From positions 1-6,587 of the forward strand of contig CAKUYM010000239.1 in NCBI GenBank assembly GCA_934716785.1: a stretch of 6,587 nucleotides of DNA, given 5' to 3'. The translations under genes were made by a program, and so were the position numbers. Under the pieces are notes generated by a model. It was not told the DNA's origin and made no database searches. It worked only from the letters and a program-made list of their open reading frames with translations. The DNA is from an uncultured Bacteroides sp. (GTDB taxonomy: Bacteria > Bacteroidota > Bacteroidia > Bacteroidales > Bacteroidaceae). Of the stretch, positions 1 to 5,991 are shown in pieces. Within the stretch, counting starts at the first letter, position 1, and every line of letters starts with the position of its first letter.

Positions 1-294
1 TTGCTGGAAGATTCTGGGATAAAGTATGATAATATTCATTTCTATTCTATCACAGCACGCCCGTGGTTACATCATAAACAAGAAATTCCATCGAGCATAG
101 ACTTTCTGATAACCCATGGACCAGCAAAAGGAGTACTGGATGAAGGTACTGGATGCTCTTTATTAAAAGATGTGATTGCAAAATACAAACCTCGTAACCA
201 TGTATTTGGGCATATTCACTCTTGTGGTAGCCAAATGATAATTTGTCCAAATACTGTTCATTACAACGTTTCTTATTTCGAGAGTCTACTCTAA
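1..294 (+). CDS. Metallophosphoesterase, MPPED/UPF0046-like, C-terminal part (5' end outside the window)
   Basis: This is the last 97 codons of a calcineurin-like phosphoesterase, a family of two-metal hydrolases that cleave phosphomonoesters or phosphodiesters. Two late metal-binding motifs are visible, counting from the first codon in the window: THGP (H39) and FGHIH (H71 and H73), separated by a Gly-rich stretch with LLKDVIAKYKP. The order THGP, then K-x-x-x-HVFGHIH, is typical of the MPPED1/MPPED2 (UPF0046) branch, which includes enzymes with cyclic-nucleotide phosphodiesterase activity. The early motifs (DxH, GD, GNHD) are missing and should lie upstream. The TTG at base 1 is therefore probably an internal Leu codon, not a start. 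The gene ends 56 bp before the WYL regulator on the same strand and may share its transcript. The substrate cannot be inferred from the sequence. It is soluble, with no membrane segment in the visible part. Confidence 0.85.
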   Translation: MLEDSGIKYDNIHFYSITARPWLHHKQEIPSSIDFLITHGPAKGVLDEGTGCSLLKDVIAKYKPRNHVFGHIHSCGSQMIICPNTVHYNVSYFESLL

Positions 295-303
295 TTCCAT
301 AAG

Positions 304-318
304 TGATATTGAATATCA
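304..318. promoter_or_regulatory. Perfect 15-bp palindrome upstream of the WYL gene (candidate operator)
   Basis: TGATATT-G-AATATCA is a perfect inverted repeat with 7-bp arms and a 1-bp centre. It lies in the 56-bp gap between the first phosphoesterase gene and the WYL regulator, 33 bp before the regulator's ATG. WYL-family regulators such as BrxR and CapW bind inverted repeats near their own promoters, so autoregulation is plausible. No convincing TAnnTTTG -7 box is visible in this gap. No T tract follows, so it is not an intrinsic terminator. The operator role is inference. Confidence 0.4.
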
Positions 319-350
319 GTAATCGCTTTGACCTACAAATATAAACATTT

Positions 351-1253
351 ATGCCAACCAAAAATACCATACGAAGAAACTATCTAATCATTCGTAGAAT
401 TCTACAGAATGATTATCCCAGCAAGCGTACACTGCTCGACTACATGAAACGATATGACGTAGAGATTGGAGAGAGGACATTTCAAAGAGATCTAGCTGAT
501 ATACGAAGTAATTTCGATATAGAAATCATATACGATGAACAAAAGAATGGTTACTATGCTCAAACAGATAGTACATTCGATTTCGATAAATTGCTCTATT
601 TTATTGGACTAGCTGAAAGTTCTGATATTATTCTCTCCACCGTCAAAGACAGAAACAAACTCCTAGAGTACTTATCTATTAGCCCTACCCCTCACGCAAA
701 AGGAGTTGAGAATATCGGTCGTTTACTGCAAGCAATCCAGAGCCAAATGAGCATCCACTTTGAACATCGAAACTATCAAACAGGCAGATTAAAAGAATAT
801 ACAGTCTTTCCTTATCTATTGAAAGAGTTTGAAGGAATGTGGTATATGTTTGCCTATGTTGATGAACTGAAAGCTTTTCGCACTTTTGGGCTTGACAGGA
901 TTAGTGACCTTATTATTACCGATAATCATTTTCAACGAGAGAAAGTATTGGAGCTGACTGCGGATAAATTCAATCAAATATATGGGATAATCTATGAACC
1001 GGATAACAATCCAAATGCCCCAATAGAAAAAGTGGAACTAAGATTTTCCGATACTATGTTACATTATCTGAAAGCTCTACCACTACACCAGTCTCAAACT
1101 ATAGATGAAAACATTGTCACTTTACACCTAATTATCAATCCGGAATTAGAAAATAAGATAATCAGTTACGGAGAACAAGTAGAAGTCTTATACCCATTAT
1201 CGCTCAGAGAAAGAATTATAAAACGCTTACAAAAAGCTATATCCCAATACTAA
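351..1253 (+). CDS. WYL domain-containing transcriptional regulator (HTH-WYL-WCX)
   Basis: This 300-residue protein has the usual three-part layout of a WYL regulator. An N-terminal winged helix-turn-helix covers about residues 5-70 (ERTFQRDLADIRSNFDIEI, ending in the wing NGYY at 66-69). A central WYL domain covers about 130-190, with the W164-Y165-M166 version of the signature followed by R177-T178-F179 and LDRI at 181-184. A C-terminal WCX-type domain covers about 223-300. WYL domains sense ligands, probably nucleotides or nucleic acid, and several homologues repress phage-defence operons (CapW in CBASS, BrxR in BREX). The ATG at 351 is the natural start because the HTH begins a few residues later. 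Only 5 bp separate its stop from the next phosphoesterase gene, so the two are very likely cotranscribed. A palindrome upstream (304-318) may be its binding site. The ligand and target genes are unknown. Confidence 0.9.
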   Translation: MPTKNTIRRNYLIIRRILQNDYPSKRTLLDYMKRYDVEIGERTFQRDLADIRSNFDIEIIYDEQKNGYYAQTDSTFDFDKLLYFIGLAESSDIILSTVKDRNKLLEYLSISPTPHAKGVENIGRLLQAIQSQMSIHFEHRNYQTGRLKEYTVFPYLLKEFEGMWYMFAYVDELKAFRTFGLDRISDLIITDNHFQREKVLELTADKFNQIYGIIYEPDNNPNAPIEKVELRFSDTMLHYLKALPLHQSQTIDENIVTLHLIINPELENKIISYGEQVEVLYPLSLRERIIKRLQKAISQY

Positions 1254-1258
1254 CGCTT

Positions 1259-1954
1259 ATGAAAATATGTATAATTAGTGATATTCATGGACTGACAGAA
1301 TGGAAGAATATTATCAATAAGGAAAGAGGGAATGTGGACAGATTTATCTTTCTTGGGGATTATGTAGATGACAAACATAGTCTTATTTCTCCAGAAGAAC
1401 AGTTAGAAAATCTACACTCTATACTTGACTTTAAAGAAGAATATACTAACGTTGATTTGCTAATAGGCAACCATGACTTACAGTATATCGGAGGTGTGAG
1501 AAGCAACCGCTTCACCCAACGGTTATCCGATCTTATACAAGATGAACTTATAGTCCTGATTCGGGAAAAGACAATTCAAGCGTGTGTTTGCTATGACAAT
1601 TATCTGTTTTCCCATGCAGGTGTAAGCCGTATATGGATGAGAGAAAAAGGAATGCAACATTATACAGATATAAACAATCTGTTTCAAACATATCCATTAG
1701 TATTAGATTTCGTCAATAAAATAAACAGCGATGCTGCCAGAAATAATGTCTATCAAAGTCCATTATGGATTAGACCAGACTCTTTAAGTAAATCCGCACT
1801 CCCTAACTACCATCATGTAGTCGGACATACCAGAATAAAGGAGATTAGCATTATAACACAGGAAGAAAGTAAGTTGATATTTACAGACACTCAACTACAA
1901 CAGTATCTAATTATCGACACTGATAACGAAATTGAAGAGATAAAGCAGAATTGA
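1259..1954 (+). CDS. Metallophosphoesterase, PP1/PrpE-like protein or nucleotide phosphatase
   Basis: This complete 231-residue calcineurin-like phosphoesterase retains every core metal and catalytic motif in order: D8-x-H10, G33-D34 followed by YVDD, G70-N71-H72-D73, H119 within SHAGVS, and G189-H190 within VVGHTR. GDYVD, SHAG and VGHT are the pattern of the PPP-type group, which includes bacterial Ser/Thr protein phosphatases and diadenosine-tetraphosphate hydrolases such as PrpE and ApaH. It therefore belongs to a different branch from the phosphoesterase at the left edge. The size is normal for a single-domain enzyme. There is no signal peptide, so it should act in the cytoplasm on a phosphoprotein or nucleotide; which one cannot be read from the sequence. 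It starts 5 bp after the WYL gene with no own promoter, and a strong terminator begins 20 bp after its stop, so it is the last gene of this transcript. Confidence 0.88.
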   Translation: MKICIISDIHGLTEWKNIINKERGNVDRFIFLGDYVDDKHSLISPEEQLENLHSILDFKEEYTNVDLLIGNHDLQYIGGVRSNRFTQRLSDLIQDELIVLIREKTIQACVCYDNYLFSHAGVSRIWMREKGMQHYTDINNLFQTYPLVLDFVNKINSDAARNNVYQSPLWIRPDSLSKSALPNYHHVVGHTRIKEISIITQEESKLIFTDTQLQQYLIIDTDNEIEEIKQN

Positions 1955-1974
1955 GAAATTAAGAAAATAATATC

Positions 1975-2008
1975 ATAACCGTTACAGCAATGTAGCGGTT
2001 ATTTTTTT
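1975..2008 (+). terminator. Intrinsic terminator after the WYL/phosphoesterase operon
   Basis: A 12-bp stem pairs 1975-1986 with 1991-2002, with one T-G wobble (1982/1995). It is closed by a GCAA tetraloop (1987-1990) and followed by seven T residues (2002-2008). This is a strong Rho-independent terminator for the + strand. On the - strand the stem is followed only by a mixed A/T sequence, so any role as terminator for the convergent XRE gene is weaker. Its right arm shares GTAGCGGTT with the terminator at 5945-5982. Confidence 0.9.
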
Positions 2009-2044
2009 CCAGATAAATGTAATATGAAAAAAACATCCGAGCAC

Positions 2045-2080
2045 CGACTGAAATTGTCGTACCCATAGTCTTAGCTTTGC
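2045..2080 (+). repeat. Junction module copy 1: CGAC-N7-GTCG dyad, GTCTTAG and TAGCTTTGC promoter-like box
   Basis: This 36-bp segment in the 139-bp gap between the second phosphoesterase gene and the XRE gene resembles 5992-6027. It holds a dyad with 4-bp arms (2045-2048 and 2056-2059), GTCTTAG at 2068-2074, and TAGCTTTG at 2072-2079, a perfect match to the Bacteroidetes -7 consensus TAnnTTTG. If active on the + strand it would direct RNA antisense to the XRE gene, since no + strand gene follows until 2413. A TTTG -33 element at the proper spacing is missing; ACTG at 2047-2050 is the nearest candidate, 21 bp upstream. It may instead be a relic of a promoter separated from its gene. Confidence 0.4.
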
Positions 2081-2093
2081 AAGCAAAACTGGA

Positions 2094-2327
2094 TTAAAAA
2101 TCAGAATCAAGAGAAGGGAAAAAGTCTGCTGGAGAACAATCAAAATCCTTTGCGATAAGATAGAGTTGATGTACACTATACTTAGTATCAGAGTTTTCAC
2201 TCTCTACTTGTCCGATAAAACCAGCAGAACAGCCAAGTATCTCTGCCATACCACGCTGAGACACTTTCAATTCCTTTCGCTTTTCTCTAATTCTATTAAT
2301 GACAAATAGATCAATATCTGATTTCAT
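2094..2327 (-). CDS. Small XRE/Cro-C1-type helix-turn-helix regulator
   Basis: This 77-residue protein is essentially one HTH_3/XRE DNA-binding domain, spanning about residues 8-70. The expected pattern is present: RIREKRKELKVSQ (helix 1 into S23-Q24), RGMAEILG (helix 2), CSAGFIGQVE (recognition helix, ending in the conserved E42), then YSVHQLYLIAKDFDCSPADFF, typical of the last two helices. There is no sensor or dimerisation extension, so it should be a cytoplasmic dimeric repressor or activator of nearby promoters. It is transcribed away from the DUF1643 operon across an 85-bp shared intergenic region that contains the operon promoter and a perfect dyad at 2376-2394. It is therefore the obvious candidate regulator of that operon. 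No toxin-like partner gene is adjacent on its own strand. The start codon has no clear Shine-Dalgarno sequence, and no canonical - strand promoter was found. Confidence 0.88.
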   Translation of the reverse strand: MKSDIDLFVINRIREKRKELKVSQRGMAEILGCSAGFIGQVESENSDTKYSVHQLYLIAKDFDCSPADFFPSLDSDF

Positions 2328-2344
2328 AAAACCATGTTTTTGAA

Positions 2345-2375
2345 TTTGTAAAGTTGAAAAAAAGATTTATCTTTG
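2345..2375 (+). promoter_or_regulatory. Bacteroidetes sigma-ABfA promoter for the DUF1643 operon
   Basis: TTTG at 2345-2348 is the -33 element and TATCTTTG at 2368-2375 is the -7 element, exactly matching TTTG-N19-TAnnTTTG as known in Bacteroides. Transcription should begin around 2380-2384, giving a leader of about 30 bases before the ATG at 2413. The -33 element is only 17 bp from the divergent XRE start codon, so the two transcription units share control DNA. Confidence 0.8.
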
Positions 2376-2394
2376 TGCTTAGAAATACTAAGCA
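2376..2394. promoter_or_regulatory. Perfect dyad TGCTTAG-N5-CTAAGCA, candidate operator
   Basis: Seven-base arms (2376-2382 and 2388-2394) surround the spacer AAATA, immediately downstream of the -7 box and overlapping the expected transcription start. A protein bound here would block the operon promoter. The size and symmetry suit a small XRE dimer such as the one encoded at 2094-2327. No T tract follows, so it is not a terminator. Binding is inferred. Confidence 0.55.
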
Positions 2395-2412
2395 ATAAGG
2401 CTTTTAGAGATT

Positions 2413-3054
2413 ATGAGTAAGAAAATAGTAAAAAATGGTTGGGTGTATAACTATGATGTGTCGGACGAATATCGTAGAAAATACGACTGTGAACTTACAG
2501 ACGTGCGTTATGTATTAGGTGAGCAATTCGATACGGATAAACAGAATGTATTGGTTTGCATTGGTATCAATCCTAGCATGGCACTGCCTAACTTCCTTGA
2601 CCCGACACTGAGAAGGGTGCAAGACTATGCAAAAAGAAGCGGTGAATACGGAGCATGGTATATGCTGAATGTTTACCCTCAAAGAGCAACCAATCCGAAC
2701 AACATGGATACGGACCATACTTACGACATAGAGATTCATTTGCGCAATCTTGCAGCCATAGAAGAATTGTTGTCTACCATTGAACAGGCAGATGTGTGGT
2801 GCGCTTGGGGTGCGGTTATTGACGATACAAAACGGACATATTTGTCTGATCTGTTATTCGGAAACGAAGATAAGAACATACAAGGTATAATCAGCCTGTT
2901 CAGTGGAAGCTATCATTTCAAAGCCTACGGAGCTACCACGAAAGGCTATCCTAAACACCCTCTTCTGATAGGAAAAGAAGCAAAGTTGAAAAACTTAAAT
3001 GAAGTAGGATTGAAAGGATTATCAGATAGAATTACTAATAAAATAAAAAAATAG
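2413..3054 (+). CDS. DUF1643 domain-containing protein
   Basis: This 213-residue cytoplasmic protein belongs to the DUF1643 family (Pfam PF07799), whose biochemical function is not established. The family's conserved blocks are easy to see: N53-P54-S55 (IGINPSMA), D63-P64-T65 followed by LRR, N86-V-Y then R91-A92-T93-N-P, A131-W132-G133, and near the end G178-Y179-P180-K-H182-P183-L184. Conserved Asp, Arg, Thr, Trp and His residues suggest an enzyme or nucleotide-binding protein, but this is inference. An N-terminal stretch of about 45 residues precedes the first block. It is the first gene of an operon behind the promoter at 2345-2375. Its stop is 4 bp before the start of a lipoprotein gene, so translation may be coupled. 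Pairing a cytoplasmic DUF1643 protein with two exported proteins is unusual. Confidence 0.85.
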   Translation: MSKKIVKNGWVYNYDVSDEYRRKYDCELTDVRYVLGEQFDTDKQNVLVCIGINPSMALPNFLDPTLRRVQDYAKRSGEYGAWYMLNVYPQRATNPNNMDTDHTYDIEIHLRNLAAIEELLSTIEQADVWCAWGAVIDDTKRTYLSDLLFGNEDKNIQGIISLFSGSYHFKAYGATTKGYPKHPLLIGKEAKLKNLNEVGLKGLSDRITNKIKK

Positions 3055-3058
3055 TATT

Positions 3059-4333
3059 ATGAAATTGAAGTATTTATTGGCTGCTTGTACAGCCTTTTTT
3101 CTTGTATCTTGCAGTAATGATGATGAACTGTCCCAACCTCCACAGCACGGTGATATTGTGGGGTTGAATATCAAAGATGCAAAGTATATCTATACAAGTG
3201 GAACTAATACCCGTTCTTCTTCTGCCCAATATCGACAGATTAAGAAAGACGGTAGAGACATGGAATTATCGTGGATTGACAATAAGGGTGATACGATTAG
3301 AATAAGCGGTTCATTTTCAATATGGGATATTAATAAAAAGTATCTGATGTTTACAGGCGGGGACATCAATTACAGACCAACGTATGACGAAGATGGCTTC
3401 TTGCTACCGAACGAAGAGAGAATAGGCGGATATTCCTATCTTGTCGATAAATCCACAGAAGCGATATATGATTTAGGTGCAGGACTAAATGGAGAGAATG
3501 CCGTAACAGACAATAAGGGAAATATCTATGTCATGGCTAACATGGAAAACAATATGGGTGGAGGAAGACTTTATAAAATTCATACACAGGATATTTCTAA
3601 CTTAAAGTTAGAATTGTATGCAGATAATTCTCTTTCTTTTGTTGTCAACAATAAGGGAACTTGTTTCTATGGTTACAGATATATCCGTCCGTCGTATGGT
3701 ACGCAGCAGTTTATCATTTCTAATTTTATCCCCCACACAGAATATGGAAATGCTTTTGTATCTCACGACAACGAAGATTTATATCTCACTGCTGTTAGTG
3801 GAGAACATGAATCTTACAAACTTGTAGTTAGCAAGCTAAATGAGAATAAAGAACTCCAAAGTCAAATTATGGCAGAGACGGAATCTCTTGATTATTGGGG
3901 AAGACCACAACCCAATGACATACAAGTGAAATGGAATGAACGCAGGGCTACAATGCTGATAAATTATTATGGTCGCACTTATGAATATCAGTTTGCTACA
4001 AAGGCATTGACAGAAGTTTCAGCTAATTTGAATGGATTTTTTGCCACCGATCGTTCCACTTATGTCACAACAAATGCTTTATATGCACGAAAATCAGTGG
4101 ATAAATTGGATATTATAGCATTGGAGAACTACAGTATCAAGGAATTGGACTTGTCAAGCGAAGGCATTGATTTTCGTTCCATTTATACAATGGAGGGTTC
4201 AGATTTGTTATATTTTGCAGGTTTTCAATATAGTACTAGCCAATCTGTTATCGGAACGATTGATATAGACGGTAATGTGGAAATTACGGAATCAACGCCT
4301 AATCCTATTACCAACATCATACAGATAAATTGA
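3059..4333 (+). CDS. Surface-type lipoprotein of unknown function, possible beta-propeller-like repeats
   Basis: The 424-residue product begins with a lipoprotein signal peptide: KLK at the start, a hydrophobic core, and the lipobox LVSC with lipidation expected at C18. The residues after the cysteine, SNDDE, are acidic and fit the Bacteroidetes lipoprotein export signal, which sends lipoproteins to the outside of the outer membrane. The body is rich in beta-type, Tyr/Asn/Gly-rich segments. Several resemble propeller blades or self-reporting repeats: VTDNKGNIYVMANMENN, VVNNKGTCFYGYRYI, VSHDNEDLYLTAVSG, IDIDGNVEI. I do not recognise a named family. The gene starts 4 bp after the DUF1643 stop and is followed after 40 bp by another exported-protein gene, so the three probably form one transcript. 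A role in binding or sensing at the cell surface is inference. Confidence 0.8.
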   Translation: MKLKYLLAACTAFFLVSCSNDDELSQPPQHGDIVGLNIKDAKYIYTSGTNTRSSSAQYRQIKKDGRDMELSWIDNKGDTIRISGSFSIWDINKKYLMFTGGDINYRPTYDEDGFLLPNEERIGGYSYLVDKSTEAIYDLGAGLNGENAVTDNKGNIYVMANMENNMGGGRLYKIHTQDISNLKLELYADNSLSFVVNNKGTCFYGYRYIRPSYGTQQFIISNFIPHTEYGNAFVSHDNEDLYLTAVSGEHESYKLVVSKLNENKELQSQIMAETESLDYWGRPQPNDIQVKWNERRATMLINYYGRTYEYQFATKALTEVSANLNGFFATDRSTYVTTNALYARKSVDKLDIIALENYSIKELDLSSEGIDFRSIYTMEGSDLLYFAGFQYSTSQSVIGTIDIDGNVEITESTPNPITNIIQIN

Positions 4334-4373
4334 GATTGCATACAACAAAAAAGAAATTAACATCAAGGAAAAT

Positions 4374-5882
4374 ATGAAATTTAGAATTTTATTTTTTATT
4401 TGCATTATAATATCATCAGTTGATATAGCTAGTGCGCAGAATCTTGTGACTAAAAAAACTTATTGGGATTGGGGGAATGCCCGTTTACATGAGTCTTTTA
4501 CTGTAATTGCGGGTACTGGAACAAGACATGGTTCCTATAAGGAATACGACAGGAATGGAATGTTACTAATCTCCGCAAACTACAATCATGGAGCTTTACA
4601 TGGATTATGTATCGAATATTTCGGAACACCCGAAAAATATATTTCTAAATCCACAAACTATCTAAATGGGAAAAAGAGCGGAGTGGAAAAGAATTATAAT
4701 TTGGGAAGTAGTGGGCACTATCTTTTGGAAGAATGTATATATAAGGAAGATGAAATGATAGAGAAAACATCCTACTACACGGATGCCAAAAATAGAGGGC
4801 AAAAGAAAAGCCATGCAAAATTAGTAGATGACAAACAATATAACACAAACTGGTTTCAAAACGGACAAATAGAATACAAAGGAATACTTCAAGTGACACC
4901 AGGAAACTATGGAAATATAACAACTCCAATTCAGTATACCAGATATAGCGAAACGGGCATATTAATTGAGAAACTAGATGATAATATCATTTCGTTTTAT
5001 GCGGAAGATGGCAAAACTATCACACAAAAAGAGAACCTAAGCACAGATGTGATAGAATGTTATGATAATGGTGCTTTAACCAAATCTATAAAAGTTCTGA
5101 GAGAAGCAGGAAATGAATATTATGAGGTATCTTTATATAAAGATAACGAAGTATATTCTAAGAAGATAGTAGATCAAAATGGAAATGATGTGGAGCAATT
5201 AAGAAAAGAAAAGCTATTAGAACTTCAGTATGATTCCTTATATAACAAGCTGCAAGAAATTCTCCCTACAAAAGTTTCCATGAATATAAAAGAAATGGAG
5301 TTTGTTCGTCCTGACGTAGTATATTGTAGAAAAGGAGCATATGAGAGTAGTGGAAAATCCTCGGCTTTAGAGACTGCGGTCGAAACGCATAAAAAAGAAT
5401 TAGATGATGTTATTCGTCTACGCAATGAATACACGGAAAGAGGGATTAAAAAAAATGATGGAAAATATTATAAATCGGTAAAATTGATAAGTGAATACAT
5501 TGATAAAATCAGTCGAGACTTCATGCAGAAGTATGATACTTTATCTATGATGAAAAAAATGGTAGAACAGATTTCTGACGACTTACAATGCGTGGAATGT
5601 TCTTACACTTACTATAGAGGTCAACAAGGGTATAAAGATAATGTGCCCAAAACACACAAGAATGCTTACAATGCATATCTTGCAACAACTGAATACCTTA
5701 CTTTAAGCTTGGAGGGTAAAAACTTGAGCGAGACGTTGGCTATACTCCAACAGTATGCAACTGTTAGTTCCAAAATGAGGAAATGGTATAGCAAGAAAAT
5801 TACTCCTATTGAGAAATTATTCAAAAAAGCAGAGACTTCCGAAGCTAAATTGGATATTTTCTTGAATAATGATGTGGAATAA
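4374..5882 (+). CDS. Secreted protein with MORN/YwqK-type repeats and a helical C-terminal half
   Basis: This 502-residue protein has a Sec signal peptide (FRILFFICIIISS core) with likely cleavage after A19-S20-A21, before Q22, so it should be periplasmic or secreted. The first half carries degenerate MORN_2/YwqK repeats, units of the form G-x-Y-x-x-Y-x-x-N-G: GSYKEYDRNG at 53-62, NYNHGALHGLCIEY at 69-82, NYLNGKKSG at 95-103, WFQNGQIEYKG at 160-170, YSETG at 191-195, YAEDG at 209-213 and YDNG at 230-233. From about residue 265 the sequence is Lys/Glu/Leu-rich and probably helical or coiled coil. I do not recognise that part. Databases often label YwqK proteins as antitoxins, but no toxin is seen here and a secreted antitoxin is unlikely. 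The start has a reasonable Shine-Dalgarno sequence (AAGGAAA at 4365-4371). It is the last gene of the operon, and a terminator lies 62 bp downstream. Confidence 0.8.
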   Translation: MKFRILFFICIIISSVDIASAQNLVTKKTYWDWGNARLHESFTVIAGTGTRHGSYKEYDRNGMLLISANYNHGALHGLCIEYFGTPEKYISKSTNYLNGKKSGVEKNYNLGSSGHYLLEECIYKEDEMIEKTSYYTDAKNRGQKKSHAKLVDDKQYNTNWFQNGQIEYKGILQVTPGNYGNITTPIQYTRYSETGILIEKLDDNIISFYAEDGKTITQKENLSTDVIECYDNGALTKSIKVLREAGNEYYEVSLYKDNEVYSKKIVDQNGNDVEQLRKEKLLELQYDSLYNKLQEILPTKVSMNIKEMEFVRPDVVYCRKGAYESSGKSSALETAVETHKKELDDVIRLRNEYTERGIKKNDGKYYKSVKLISEYIDKISRDFMQKYDTLSMMKKMVEQISDDLQCVECSYTYYRGQQGYKDNVPKTHKNAYNAYLATTEYLTLSLEGKNLSETLAILQQYATVSSKMRKWYSKKITPIEKLFKKAETSEAKLDIFLNNDVE

Positions 5883-5897
5883 AAAACATTTGTTCTC

Positions 5898-5928
5898 ATG
5901 TAATGAAATATAAATCAAAGTATTACAT
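5898..5928. repeat. Inverted repeat ATGTAAT-N17-ATTACAT
   Basis: Seven-base perfect arms (5898-5904 and 5922-5928) flank a 17-base spacer just after the YwqK-like gene and before its terminator. It could be a weak hairpin in the 3' untranslated RNA or a protein-binding site. The arms are AT-rich and the loop is long, so chance is a real possibility. Confidence 0.25.
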
Positions 5929-5944
5929 ACTAACTACGAACAAG

Positions 5945-5982
5945 AACCGCTATAATGTCAAGTTGTAGCGGTTTCTTTTTTT
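5945..5982 (+). terminator. Intrinsic terminator after the DUF1643/lipoprotein/YwqK operon
   Basis: An 11-bp stem pairs 5945-5955 with 5963-5973, with one wobble at 5953/5965. The core is AACCGCTA against TAGCGGTT. A 7-base loop closes it, and TCTTTTTTT (5974-5982) follows. This should end the three-gene operon and insulate it from the downstream helicase gene. Confidence 0.88.
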
Positions 5983-5991
5983 CGAGAGTTA

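Noticed and set aside
1..3. TTG as the start codon of the first phosphoesterase
   Set aside because: The early metal-binding motifs of the family are missing from the frame, so the gene almost certainly begins upstream of the window and this TTG is an internal Leu codon.
50..370. Open frame of 106 codons on the - strand
   Set aside because: It lies opposite the phosphoesterase gene with its clear motifs and has no recognisable features of its own.
2028..2060. A - strand terminator for the XRE gene formed by CGAC-N7-GTCG and the run of seven A bases at 2027-2033
   Set aside because: The stem is only 4 bp and about 11 bases separate it from the T tract of the - strand transcript, too weak and too far apart for an intrinsic terminator.
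2024..2068. Tiny + strand frame of 14 codons (MKKTSEHRLKLSYP) after the first terminator
   Set aside because: No ribosome binding site or promoter precedes it, and it overlaps the junction dyad. It is too short to support.
1975..2080. Integron attC or CRISPR-like repeat at the junctions
   Set aside because: The stems lack the attC R'/R'' consensus, there are only two copies about 4 kb apart, and there are no regular repeat-spacer units.
1982..2200. Open frame of 72 codons on the - strand
   Set aside because: It overlaps the XRE gene in another frame and runs through the terminator stem; the hydrophobic stretch is a by-product of A/T-rich sequence.
3618..3827. Second + strand frame inside the lipoprotein gene
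   Set aside because: It is a shadow frame with no own signals inside a gene with a clear signal peptide and continuous reading frame.
4374..5882. Reading the YwqK-like gene as an antitoxin of a toxin-antitoxin pair
   Set aside because: The family label is misleading here. The protein has a Sec signal peptide, is 502 residues long, and has no toxin gene beside it.
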